Shown here in pieces: positions 7,687 through 15,988 of a stretch of DNA of 64,000 nucleotides. The notes below the pieces were generated by a model. That model did no database searches, was not told where the DNA came from, and was given only the letters and a program-made list of their open reading frames with translations. The stretch is from positions 372,001-436,000 of the forward strand of contig NZ_JAAXOW010000001.1 in NCBI RefSeq assembly GCF_012396185.1. Direction: 5' to 3'. Source of the DNA: Sanguibacter hominis ATCC BAA-789 (lineage in GTDB: Bacteria; Actinomycetota; Actinomycetes; Actinomycetales; Cellulomonadaceae). The translations under genes were made by a program, and so were the position numbers. Numbering within the stretch: position 1 is the first letter of the stretch; each line of letters opens with the position of its first letter.

Positions 7687-9609
7687 TCAGCTCTTCTTGT
7701 TGCGTGAGGCCGCGCGGCCACGCTCCGTCTGGTCGAGGATGACCTTGCGGATGCGCACGAACTCCGGGGTGACCTCGACGCACTCGTCCTCGCGGGCGAA
7801 CTCGAGGGACTCCTCGAGCGTGAGGTGACGCGGCGGCACCAGGTTCTCGAAGTTGTCTGCGGTCGAGGACCGCATGTTCGTCAGCTTCTTCTCCTTGGTG
7901 ATGTTGACGTCCATGTCCTCGTTGCGCGAGTTCTCGCCGACGATCATGCCTTCGTAGACCTCCTGCGTGGGGTCGACGAAGAAGGAGCCGCGCTCCTGCA
8001 GGTTGATCATCGCGAACGGCGTCACCTTGCCGGCGCGGTCGGCGACGAGCGAGCCCGTCACGCGGGTCTCGATCGGGCCGGCCCACGGCTCGTAGCCGTC
8101 GGCGAGCGAGGACGCGATGCCGGTGCCGCGCGTCTCCGTGAGGAACCGCGTACGGAAGCCGATGAGACCGCGGGCGGGGACGACGAACTCCATGCGGACC
8201 CAGCCGGTGCCGTGGTTCGACATCGTCTCCATGCGGCCCTTGCGCTGCGCGAGCAGCTGCGTGACGGCGCCGAGGTACTCCTCGGGGACGTCGATCGTCA
8301 TGCGCTCCATCGGCTCGTTCCGCTTGCCGTCGATGAGCTTCGTGACGACCTGCGGCTTGCCGACGGTGAGCTCGAAGCCCTCACGACGCATCTGCTCGAC
8401 GAGGATCGCGAGCGCGAGCTCGCCACGGCCCTGGACCTCCCAGGCGTCCGGACGCTCGGTCGGCAGGACGCGCAGCGACACGTTACCGATGAGCTCGGTG
8501 TCGAGACGGTCCTTGACCTGGCGCGCGGTGACCTTGTGGCCCTTGCCGCCCTTGCCCGCGAGCGGGGAGGTGTTGATACCGATCGTCATGGAGATGGCCG
8601 GGTCGTCGACCGTGATGAGCGGCAGCGGGCGCGGGTCGTCCGGGTCCGTGAGGGTCTCACCGATCGTGATGTCGGCGATGCCCGCGACGGCGACGATGTC
8701 GCCAGGGCCAGCCTGCTCGGTCGGGACGCGGTCGAGCGCCTTCGTCTCGAGGAGCTCGGTGATGCGCACGTTCTGGATCGTGCCGTCGTGGCGAGCCCAC
8801 GCGACCGTCTGGCCCTTGCGGATCGTGCCGTTGAACACGCGCAGGAGCGCGAGGCGGCCGAGGAACGGCGAGGCGTCGAGGTTGGTGACGTGCGCCTGCA
8901 GCGGCGCGGACTCGTCGTACGTCGGTGCGGGGATCTTCTCGAGGATCGTGCGGAACAGCGGCTCGAGGTTCTCGCTGTCCGGGAGGCTGCCGTCGGCAGG
9001 CTGCTCGAGCCCCGCGCGGCCAGCCTTCGCGGCGGCGTAGACGACGGGGACGTCGAGGATCGCGTCGAGGTCGAGGTCCGGGACGTCCTCGTGGAGGTCG
9101 GACGCGAGACCGAGCAGGAGGTCGGTCGCCTCGGCGACGACCTCGGAGATGCGCGAGTCGGGACGGTCGACCTTGTTGACGACGATGATCACCGGGAGCT
9201 TCGCGGCGAGCGCCTTGCGCAGCACGAAGCGGGTCTGGGGCAGCGGGCCCTCGGACGCGTCGACGAGGAGCACGACGCCGTCGACCATCGACAGGCCGCG
9301 CTCGACCTCACCACCGAAGTCGGCGTGGCCGGGGGTGTCGATGACATTGATCGTGATGCCGTCGGGCTCGCCGAGCGCCGCCGCGGACGGACCGGTGTAC
9401 CGGACCGCCGTGTTCTTGGCGAGGATCGTGATGCCCTTCTCACGCTCGAGGTCACCGGAGTCCATCGCGCGCTCGTCGACGTGGGCGTGGGCACCGAAAG
9501 CACCGGACTGGTGCAGCATCGCGTCGACGAGGGTGGTCTTCCCGTGGTCGACGTGAGCCACGATGGCCACGTTGCGCAGGTCAGAGCGCACAGACATAGA
9601 GGTACTCAT
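7687..9609 (-). CDS. typA: Ribosome-associated translational GTPase TypA/BipA
   Basis: 640 residues, the usual family length. G-domain motifs are complete: [15 protein letters not shown] (G1), [16 protein letters not shown] (G3), [10 protein letters not shown] (G4). EF-G-like domains III and V and the BipA-specific C-terminal domain ([11 protein letters not shown]-like segment [17 protein letters not shown]) follow. TypA binds the ribosome and helps large-subunit assembly and stress adaptation, especially in the cold. I see no clear Shine-Dalgarno before the ATG at 9609, and a second in-frame ATG lies at codon 5. Confidence 0.97.
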   Translation of the reverse strand: MSTSMSVRSDLRNVAIVAHVDHGKTTLVDAMLHQSGAFGAHAHVDERAMDSGDLEREKGITILAKNTAVRYTGPSAAALGEPDGITINVIDTPGHADFGGEVERGLSMVDGVVLLVDASEGPLPQTRFVLRKALAAKLPVIIVVNKVDRPDSRISEVVAEATDLLLGLASDLHEDVPDLDLDAILDVPVVYAAAKAGRAGLEQPADGSLPDSENLEPLFRTILEKIPAPTYDESAPLQAHVTNLDASPFLGRLALLRVFNGTIRKGQTVAWARHDGTIQNVRITELLETKALDRVPTEQAGPGDIVAVAGIADITIGETLTDPDDPRPLPLITVDDPAISMTIGINTSPLAGKGGKGHKVTARQVKDRLDTELIGNVSLRVLPTERPDAWEVQGRGELALAILVEQMRREGFELTVGKPQVVTKLIDGKRNEPMERMTIDVPEEYLGAVTQLLAQRKGRMETMSNHGTGWVRMEFVVPARGLIGFRTRFLTETRGTGIASSLADGYEPWAGPIETRVTGSLVADRAGKVTPFAMINLQERGSFFVDPTQEVYEGMIVGENSRNEDMDVNITKEKKLTNMRSSTADNFENLVPPRHLTLEESLEFAREDECVEVTPEFVRIRKVILDQTERGRAASRNKKS

Positions 9610-9753
9610 TTCAGTGGAGGATGAGATCGCGTGCGTGCATCTCCGCTACGCAACGGTCCATCCTATCGCGAACGCAACCTGATCTTCTGTGACGTCCGTG
9701 ACGTGAGCGGCTCTCCCGCTCGATCTGGGCCACCGCCGGCGTGGGACAGACGG

Positions 9754-9791
9754 CACGAGGCCCGGCGGACGTGCGTCCACCGGGCCTCGTG
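9754..9791 (-). terminator. Hairpin terminator after the peptide ABC transporter operon
   Basis: Outer 12-bp stem (CACGAGGCCCGG / CCGGGCCTCGTG), one mismatch, then a 4-bp inner stem and loop GTGC. It starts 20 nt after the stop of the fused ATPase gene. Confidence 0.75.
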
Positions 9792-9811
9792 TCTCGCGCT
9801 CGTGCGCAGGC

Positions 9812-11794
9812 TCAGACCTCCGGGGCCTCCGGGCCGAGCTGGAGGCTCGCGCCGGGGATGGCGCCGAGCAGCTCGCGGGTGTACTCCTCGCGGGGCGAGT
9901 CGAACACCTCGTCGGTCGTGGCGTGCTCGATGATCCGCCCCTGCTTCATCACGCAGACCTCGTCCGCGATCTGCCGCACGACCGCGAGGTCGTGCGTGAT
10001 GAACAGGTAGCTCAGGCCGAGCTCGCTCTGCAGGTCGTTGAGAAGCTCGAGGATCTGCGCCTGGACGAGCACGTCGAGCGCCGAGACGGCCTCGTCGCAC
10101 ACGACGACCTCAGGCTGCAGGGCGAGCGCGCGCGCGATCGCGATGCGCTGGCGCTGACCGCCGGAGAGCTCGTTCGGGAAGCGGCGCATCGTCGACTGCG
10201 GCAGCGCGACGAGGTCGAGCAGCTCGCGGACGCGGGCCTCGCGCTCCTTGGGCGTGCCGACCTTGTGCACCCGCAGCGGCTCCTCGATCGTGCGGTAGAT
10301 CGAGTACATCGGGTCGAGCGACCCGTACGGGTTCTGGAAGATCGGCTGCACCCGGCGACGGAACGCGAAGAGCTCCTTGCGTCCGAGGGTCGACATGTCG
10401 ACGCCGTCGAAGATGATCTTGCCCTCGGTCGGGTCGAGCAGGTTGAGCACCATGTTCGCGACCGTGGACTTGCCCGAGCCGGACTCGCCGACGAGCGCGA
10501 CCGTCGTCCCCCGCTTGAGCGAGAACGACACGTCGTCGACGGCCTTGAAGTCGCGCGCACCCTTGGCGGCGCCGCGGATGTGGAACACCTTCGTGAGGTT
10601 CTCCACGACGACGACGTCGTCACGCTCGGTGGAGACGCCGTCGCCGCCGGTCTGGGCGAGGAGCTCCTTGACCTCGACGCCCGCAGCCTTGGCGCTCTGG
10701 ATGCGGCGCGACGCGAGCGACGGTGCCGCCGCGACGAGACGCTTCGTGTACGCGTGCTGCGGGTTTGCGAGGATCTCGCGGGACGGGCCCGACTCCACGA
10801 CCCGACCGCGGTACATGACGACGAGGTGCTCAGCGCGCTCCGCGGCCAGGCCGAGGTCGTGCGTGATGAAGAGGACGGCCGTGCCCAGCTCCGAGGTCAG
10901 GCGACCCAGGTGGTCGAGGATCTTGCGCTGCACGGTCACGTCGAGCGCCGAGGTGGGCTCGTCCGCGATCAGCAGCTTCGGGCGAGCGGCGAGACCGATC
11001 GCGATGAGCGCACGCTGACGCATGCCACCCGAGAACTCGTGCGGGTACTGGCGGGCGCGACGCTCGGCGTCGGGCAGGCCGGCCTCGGCGAGCAGGCCCG
11101 CCACGCGGTCCTTGCTCGACGCGACCGACGTGAGGCCCTCGACAGCGGTCGGGGCAGACGGCATGCCGAGGCTCTCGAGCACGACGACGGCCTCGAGGCG
11201 GGTCGTCGAGCCCGTCACGAGCCGGGCATCTGCCTCAGCCAGCACAGCTTCACGCTCGGCCTCGGGACGCGAGGCGAGCTCCTCCTTGAGGAGCGAGATG
11301 AGCGTGCGCTTCGCGTCGTGGCTCAGGAGCAGGTCGCCGCCCGCGAGCTGCAGGCCCTCGCTCTCGGCGAGGCCGAGAGCGAGCTTGCGCTGGGTGCCGC
11401 GGCTGACGTCGATACCGTTCGCGCGGAGACCTTCCTTGACCTGGAAACCGATCGACCAGACCGGGTTGAGGTTGGACATCGGGTCCTGCGGCACGAGACC
11501 GATGGACTTGCCGCGCAGCGCGACGATCTCGCGCTTGGACGCCTTGGTCACGTCCACGCCGTCGAACATGATGGACCCGGCGGTGACCTTTCCGGTCCCG
11601 GGGAGCAGGTCGATGATCGCGTGGGCGGTCGTGGACTTGCCGGAGCCGGACTCGCCGACGATCGCGACGGACTGGCCGGGGTAGATCGTCAGGTCGGCGC
11701 CGACGACGGCGTGGACGGGGCCACCGCGCGTCTGGAAGTCGATGCTCAGGTCGCGGATCTCGAGGAGCGGCTTGGCCGCTGTCGTGTCGTTCAT
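9812..11794 (-). CDS. Fused dipeptide/oligopeptide ABC transporter ATPase (DppD-DppF type) with an insertion in domain 1
   Basis: 660 residues. The ATG at 11794 overlaps the permease stop (ATGA). Two complete ABC domains each have GESGSGKST, a Q-loop, a signature and Walker B (LLIADEPTSALD; VVVCDEAVSALD). In domain 2 the Q-loop to LSGGQRQ distance is ~57 residues. In domain 1 the Q-loop (Gln103) is ~150 residues before FSGGMRQ, so ~94 extra residues are inserted (about 130-235). The insert is charged and helical-looking and includes LISLLKEELASRPEAEREAV. The protein would energise family-5 peptide uptake with the two permeases and lipoprotein encoded upstream. Confidence 0.92.
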   Translation of the reverse strand: MNDTTAAKPLLEIRDLSIDFQTRGGPVHAVVGADLTIYPGQSVAIVGESGSGKSTTAHAIIDLLPGTGKVTAGSIMFDGVDVTKASKREIVALRGKSIGLVPQDPMSNLNPVWSIGFQVKEGLRANGIDVSRGTQRKLALGLAESEGLQLAGGDLLLSHDAKRTLISLLKEELASRPEAEREAVLAEADARLVTGSTTRLEAVVVLESLGMPSAPTAVEGLTSVASSKDRVAGLLAEAGLPDAERRARQYPHEFSGGMRQRALIAIGLAARPKLLIADEPTSALDVTVQRKILDHLGRLTSELGTAVLFITHDLGLAAERAEHLVVMYRGRVVESGPSREILANPQHAYTKRLVAAAPSLASRRIQSAKAAGVEVKELLAQTGGDGVSTERDDVVVVENLTKVFHIRGAAKGARDFKAVDDVSFSLKRGTTVALVGESGSGKSTVANMVLNLLDPTEGKIIFDGVDMSTLGRKELFAFRRRVQPIFQNPYGSLDPMYSIYRTIEEPLRVHKVGTPKEREARVRELLDLVALPQSTMRRFPNELSGGQRQRIAIARALALQPEVVVCDEAVSALDVLVQAQILELLNDLQSELGLSYLFITHDLAVVRQIADEVCVMKQGRIIEHATTDEVFDSPREEYTRELLGAIPGASLQLGPEAPEV

Positions 11795-12747
11795 CGCTTG
11801 CGCGCCTTCGGGTCGAGGGCGTCGCGCACGACGTCGCCCATCATGATGAAGCTCAGGACCGTCAGGGCCAGCGCCATCGACGGGTAGAACAGGATCGACG
11901 GCTGCGTCCGCAGGGAGACCTGAGCCTTGGAGATCTCCGCACCCCAGGACAGCACGGAGCCCGGGAGGCCGAGACCGAGGAAGGAGAGCGTGGCCTCGGC
12001 GACGATGAACGTGCCGAGCGACACGGTCGCCACGACGACGACGGGCGCGAGCGCGTTCGGCACCACGTGCCGGATGAGGGTCATCCACTTCGACACACCG
12101 AGGGACTTGGCCGCGGTGATGAAGTCGTTGTTCTTGACGCTCATGACGGCGCCTCGCGTGATGCGGGCGACCTGCGGCCATCCGAAGACTGCGAGGACCG
12201 CGATGACGCGCCACACGCCGCCGCCGGTGAAGACCTGGCCGACGACGATCGCGGCGAGCACGAGCGGGATCGCGAAGAAGATGTCCGTCAGGCGCGCGAG
12301 GAGCGAGTCGAGCCAGCCGCCGTAGAAGCCGGCGAGCGCGCCGATGATGCCACCCAGGAGGACGACGGCGAGGGTCGTGACCAGGCCCACCGTCACCGAG
12401 GCGCGCGCCCCGTAGATGACGCGGGAGTACACGTCGCAGCCCTGCCGGTCGAAGCCGAACGGGTAGCCGGGCGCCGGGTCGGCGAGCGACTTCGAGAGGT
12501 CGCAGTAGAACGGGTCGTTCCGCGTGAACAGACCCGGGACGAACGCGACGAGCGCGACGAGGACGATCAGAGCGGCGGAGACCCAGAACAGCGGGCGGCG
12601 GCGCAGGTCGTTCCACGCGTCACGCCACAGGCTCGAGGGCGCCTCCGTCTCGTCGACCTTGTCGACGACGGCGAGGGGGGTCAGCGCGGCGTCGGCGACG
12701 AAGTGGGCCTGGCCCGGACGCGGAGAGGTCATGTTCTGCTCAGGCAT
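11791..12747 (-). CDS. Peptide ABC transporter permease (DppC/OppC type)
   Basis: 318 residues. A cytoplasmic N-tail (LWRDAWNDLRRRPLFWVSA) leads into a first membrane helix, an extracellular segment with FGFDRQGCDVYSRVIYGAR, and five further helices. The EAA loop for contacting the ATPase is visible as AAKSLGVSKWMTLIRHVVPN. The ATG at 12747 overlaps the DppB gene by 8 nt and the 3' end overlaps the ATPase start by 4 nt, so the operon is tightly coupled. With DppB it would form the membrane channel of a type-I peptide importer. Confidence 0.93.
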   Translation of the reverse strand: MPEQNMTSPRPGQAHFVADAALTPLAVVDKVDETEAPSSLWRDAWNDLRRRPLFWVSAALIVLVALVAFVPGLFTRNDPFYCDLSKSLADPAPGYPFGFDRQGCDVYSRVIYGARASVTVGLVTTLAVVLLGGIIGALAGFYGGWLDSLLARLTDIFFAIPLVLAAIVVGQVFTGGGVWRVIAVLAVFGWPQVARITRGAVMSVKNNDFITAAKSLGVSKWMTLIRHVVPNALAPVVVVATVSLGTFIVAEATLSFLGLGLPGSVLSWGAEISKAQVSLRTQPSILFYPSMALALTVLSFIMMGDVVRDALDPKARKR

Positions 12748-13666
12748 ATCGGATCCTCGGGTCCAGGACCGCGTACAGCAGGTCCACGATCAGGTTGCCC
12801 ACGATGTAGACGATCACGAGGATCGTCACAAAGCTGACGACGGTAGACGGCTCGCCCTTGATGATGGCGTGGTAGAGCGTCCCGCCCACGCCGTGGATGT
12901 TGAAGATGCTCTCCGTGACGATCGCACCACCCATGAGCGCACCGAGGTCCGCACCGAGGTAGGTCACCACGGGGATCAGCGAGTTGCGCAGGACGTGGAC
13001 GTTGACGACGCGGCCGCGGGACAGGCCCTTGGCGGTCGCCGTACGGACGTGGTCGGCGGTGAGGTTCTCTGCGACGGACGTCCGCGTCAGGCGCAGGACA
13101 TAGGCGAAGGACACGGCGCCGAGCACGATCGCTGGCATGAGGAGCGCCTTGACCGAGTAGTCGGCACCGACGGTCGCGGGCAGGAGCTGCCATTTCACGC
13201 CGACGAAGAACTGGAGCAGGAAGCCGATGACGAAGGTCGGCGCTGCGATCACGATGAGGCTGACGACGAGCAGCGAGGCGTCGAAGAACTTGCCCTTGCG
13301 CAGTCCGGCGATCAGGCCGAACAGGACACCGAAGACCGTCTCGATGACGAGAGCCATGAGCGCGAGCTTGAGCGTGACCGGGTAGGCGCCGGCGACGACG
13401 TCCATGACGGGCTGCCCGGAGAACGACTTGCCGAAGTCCAGCGTGAAGATGCCCTTGAGGAAGAGCAGGTACTGCACGATGAACGGCTGGTCGAGGTTGT
13501 ACTGCGCCCTGATCTGCTCAGCGACGGCGGGAGACAGGCCGCGGTCACCACCCATCGCGGCGATCGGGTCGCCGGGCATCGCGAAGACCATCGCGTAGAT
13601 GAGCAGCGTCGCGCCCAGGAACACAGGGATCAGCTGCAGCAGTCTTCGTCCGAGATATCGGACCAT
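12740..13666 (-). CDS. Peptide ABC transporter permease (DppB/OppB type)
   Basis: 308 residues from the ATG at 13666. That ATG is preceded by GGAAGGAAAG at a normal distance and opens with MVRYLGRRLLQLIPVFLGATLLI, the classic DppB start; the GTG six codons earlier would place the start inside the ribosome site. The EAA loop reads ATAKGLSRGRVVNVHVLRNS. Six membrane helices are expected. It is preceded by two strong hairpins that separate it from the binding-protein gene. Confidence 0.93.
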   Translation of the reverse strand: MVRYLGRRLLQLIPVFLGATLLIYAMVFAMPGDPIAAMGGDRGLSPAVAEQIRAQYNLDQPFIVQYLLFLKGIFTLDFGKSFSGQPVMDVVAGAYPVTLKLALMALVIETVFGVLFGLIAGLRKGKFFDASLLVVSLIVIAAPTFVIGFLLQFFVGVKWQLLPATVGADYSVKALLMPAIVLGAVSFAYVLRLTRTSVAENLTADHVRTATAKGLSRGRVVNVHVLRNSLIPVVTYLGADLGALMGGAIVTESIFNIHGVGGTLYHAIIKGEPSTVVSFVTILVIVYIVGNLIVDLLYAVLDPRIRYA

Positions 13667-13787
13667 CGGTCTTTCCTTCCACACTTGCCGTGTCGTGCTG
13701 TCGGATCGACCTAGATCCGCCAGACGACTCTAGTAGACGCACGAGCCTCGAGGCGTCGACGCGCGCACGATCGCGTCGGGGCACGAC

Positions 13788-13820
13788 CGTGGGGTGAGGG
13801 ACTCGGTCCCTCACCCCACG
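13788..13820 (-). terminator. Second of two tandem hairpins between the binding protein and permease genes
   Basis: A 15-bp perfect stem (13788-13802 with 13806-13820) closes a loop TCG. It lies 11 nt beyond the first hairpin. Together they probably cut transcription after the binding-protein gene and leave limited read-through into the permeases. Confidence 0.75.
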
Positions 13821-13831
13821 TCGTCATGCGG

Positions 13832-13869
13832 AGGTCGGTCGGGCCGGACGCGTCCGGCCCGACCGACCT
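13832..13869 (-). terminator. First of two tandem hairpins: 38-bp perfect palindrome
   Basis: 19 bases (13832-13850) are followed directly by their exact reverse complement (13851-13869). The palindrome begins 20 nt after the binding-protein stop. No U-tract is present. It is an exceptionally stable terminator or mRNA 3'-end stabiliser. Confidence 0.8.
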
Positions 13870-13889
13870 GAGATGTCACCGGAGGGTGA

Positions 13890-15512
13890 TCACCACTTGC
13901 TGATGGCGTCGGCCTTGGCCCACAGCTCCTTGGCCTTCTCCGGGTTGTACGTGAGAACCTCGGAGCCCTTGAGCTTGTCGTTCCAGCCGGCGATGACCGG
14001 GGACGTGAAGTCCTTGGCCGGGGTGCGGGTGCCCTCGAAGATCGCCTTCGTGATGGCCTCACGGTCGATCGACATCGAGATCGCCTGGCGGCGGAGGATG
14101 CCCTCCTCGCCCGAGAAGTGCTCGAGCTTCTCGGGGATGGTGAAGGACTGGAACACGGCCGAGGCCTGGTTCACGGCGCGGCCGTTGAGGTCACCCTCGA
14201 ACGTGGAGAACGCGCTGTCCGGGACGGCGTCGAGGACGTCGAGGTTGTTCGCGAGCAGGTCCGTGTACGCGGTGTCCTGCGACGTGTAGAACGAGAAGCG
14301 GATGCCCTTGTTCTGCGGCGTGCGGGGGCCGTCGTAGTCAGGGTTCGGCACGAGGTCGATCGACGTGTCGTGCTTCCAGCTGCCCTCCTTGACGATGTAC
14401 GGGCCGTTGGCGATCGGGGCCTGGCCGTAGGCCTCCATGTCCTCGAACGCGACGGACGGCAGCGGCATGAACGCCGTGTAGCCCAGGCGCAGCGGGAAGT
14501 CAGCCTCGGGCTGCTTCAGCTTCACCGTGAACGTCTGGTCGTCGACGATCTTGAGGCCGGTGAGCTCGGAGTCCTCGTCGTACGAGAAGCCCTCGATCGA
14601 CTCGAAGAAGTAGGAGCTCAGCTGGGCGTTCTTGAGGAGCGCGCCGTAGTTCCACGCGTCCACGAACGACTTCGCGGTGACCTCTTCGCCGTTCTGGAAC
14701 TTGTGGCCAGACTTGATCTTGATGGTCCAGGTCTGGCTGTCGTCGCTCGTGATGGACTCAGCGAGCTCGTTCTGCGGGGAGCCGTCAGCCTTGTAGGACA
14801 CGAGACCCTGGAAGATCTGGTCCATGATGCGGCCGCCGCCGGTCTCGTTCGTCATGCCCGGGACGAGGGGGTTCGCGGGCTCGGAGCCGTTCGCGAGGAC
14901 GATGCCGTCGCCCTTGTCCTTCTTGACGGCCGAGTAGATCGGCTGCGAGTTCCAGCCGAACTCGACGTCGGTGACGTTCTCGGACGAGCCGCCCGTGACG
15001 TTCGAGTACCACAGCGGGATCGCGGGCAGGTCGGTGAAGAGCTGCTCCTGCGCCTGGTCGAAGAAGCCGTTGGCCTCCTCGACGGACTTCGCGGCGAGAC
15101 CCTGGCGGAGGAGCCCGTCGAAGTTCTCGTTGCTGTAGTCACCGTCGTTGGAGCCAGCGCCCGTGCCGTAGAGCGGGCCGAGGAAGTTGTAGAGCGACGG
15201 GTAGTCCGCCTGCCATCCGGTGCGGAACGCGCCGGTCATCTTCCGGTCCTGGACGTCCTTGCGGAGCTCCGCGAACGTCGCGTACGGCTGGCCCTCGGCC
15301 TGGATGCCGAGCGTGTTCTTGATCGAGTTGGCGACCGCGTCGACCCAGGCCTGGTGGCCTCCGTCACCGTTGTACGCGATGGTGAACTTCGTGGTCGAGG
15401 TGCTCGTGGGGGCCGAGCTCGAGGTGTTGTCGCCGTCACCGCTGCACGCGGTCAGGGCGAGCGCGCCGACGGCGGTCAGAGCCACCGCAGCGTGCATCCG
15501 CTTGTTCTTCAA
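13890..15512 (-). CDS. Family-5 peptide-binding lipoprotein, circularly permuted
   Basis: 540 residues. The start is a TTG at 15512 with GAGGAGG just upstream; longer frames run through the leader. A lipoprotein signal with lipobox ALTAC gives Cys23, followed by a Ser/Thr linker. The domain order is inverted relative to SBP_bac_5. Residues ~42-198 (KFTIAYNGDGGHQAW, GWQADYPSLYNFLGPLY, DLPAIPLWYSN) are the family's usual C-terminal segment. Residues ~203-540 start with the usual N-terminal strand (IVLANGSEPANPLVPG) and end at AKELWAKADAISKW, where normal proteins continue into KFTIAYN. It would deliver oligopeptides to the permeases encoded downstream. The frame has no stop or gap across the junction (~14918). 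Confidence 0.93.
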   Translation of the reverse strand: MKNKRMHAAVALTAVGALALTACSGDGDNTSSSAPTSTSTTKFTIAYNGDGGHQAWVDAVANSIKNTLGIQAEGQPYATFAELRKDVQDRKMTGAFRTGWQADYPSLYNFLGPLYGTGAGSNDGDYSNENFDGLLRQGLAAKSVEEANGFFDQAQEQLFTDLPAIPLWYSNVTGGSSENVTDVEFGWNSQPIYSAVKKDKGDGIVLANGSEPANPLVPGMTNETGGGRIMDQIFQGLVSYKADGSPQNELAESITSDDSQTWTIKIKSGHKFQNGEEVTAKSFVDAWNYGALLKNAQLSSYFFESIEGFSYDEDSELTGLKIVDDQTFTVKLKQPEADFPLRLGYTAFMPLPSVAFEDMEAYGQAPIANGPYIVKEGSWKHDTSIDLVPNPDYDGPRTPQNKGIRFSFYTSQDTAYTDLLANNLDVLDAVPDSAFSTFEGDLNGRAVNQASAVFQSFTIPEKLEHFSGEEGILRRQAISMSIDREAITKAIFEGTRTPAKDFTSPVIAGWNDKLKGSEVLTYNPEKAKELWAKADAISKW

Positions 15513-15525
15513 TGTTCCTCCTCGT

Positions 15526-15622
15526 GGGGGTGGCCCCCCTCGGGCTTGGCGCTTGAGCGCCGAGGCACCGACAGCCATCGGTGCAGCCTGGGGCAGCCAC
15601 GTACAGAACCAACTGTGGTTCT
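15526..15622 (-). promoter_or_regulatory. Structured mRNA leader of the binding-protein gene
   Basis: Read on the minus strand there are four successive perfect stem-loops. 15622-15605 has 7-bp arms AGAACCA/TGGTTCT. 15584-15565 has 7-bp arms GCACCGA/TCGGTGC. 15561-15548 has GGCGCT/AGCGCC. 15538-15526 has GGGGG/CCCCC, ending just before the ribosome site GAGGAGG. This may be a regulatory or stabilising leader; no known riboswitch was recognised. Confidence 0.5.
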
Positions 15623-15891
15623 TGGAGACGGTACACAGCAAATCCGCTGATTAGGGGGCCCTGACCTCGTTCTGCGAGCCAATCGTTACAGTTCCGGGAT
15701 ATACGGTTCGTCCACACCGAGCCCCGACCGAGAGAGCGTGTGACGCCGCGACCTGCGCAAACGCGATCACGTCCCAGATGCCGGACGGTCGCATATCGCC
15801 TGGTAGCAATTTCGGAGAGAGACCTGGGTCACACCGCAACGGCGCTTCCGACAAAAGCCCAGGATGTGACCCTCACTATCTCAGGCATCGG

Positions 15892-15913
15892 ACTGTTAAC
15901 TTCATGTAACAGT
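15892..15913. promoter_or_regulatory. Inverted repeat, candidate operator
   Basis: ACTGTTA / TAACAGT, 7-bp arms with an 8-nt spacer, in an AT-rich patch 76 nt before the SDR gene. The size and symmetry suit a dimeric repressor. A GTTGCT/AGCAAC hairpin (15912-15926) abuts it. Confidence 0.4.
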
Positions 15914-15988
15914 TGCTCGTAGCAACGCTCAACCCGCCGCCTCCCCCTGCCCACCAGGGGCAAGCCACGACGACCCCCAGGGGAGCAC

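Larger units (their letters stand above)
15513..15988. promoter_or_regulatory. 476-bp divergent intergenic region upstream of the binding-protein gene
   Basis: This is the longest gene-free stretch in the window and visibly less GC-rich than its surroundings between about 15640 and 15920. It holds four stem-loops on the binding-protein side (15526-15622), an inverted repeat at 15892-15913 and a hairpin at 15912-15926. Promoters for both directions must lie here; I could not fix a convincing -35/-10 pair. Short ORFs inside it show no protein-like composition. Confidence 0.6.

Noticed and set aside
13890-15512. Binding-protein gene as two genes or a frameshifted tandem duplicate
   Set aside because: It is one uninterrupted frame with a single signal peptide and a single copy of each half; no second signal, start or stop lies at the ~14918 junction.
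14118-15650. Long open frame antisense to the binding-protein gene (and many similar ones elsewhere)
   Set aside because: High GC keeps the third codon position free of stops on the opposite strand; these products are Arg/Asp/Glu/Val-rich repeats of charge with no fold-like pattern and conflict with clear genes.
15651-15922. Short ORFs on both strands in the intergenic region (15651-15854 minus, 15740-15922 plus)
   Set aside because: No ribosome site, no recognisable composition, and they cross the region holding palindromes and probable promoters.
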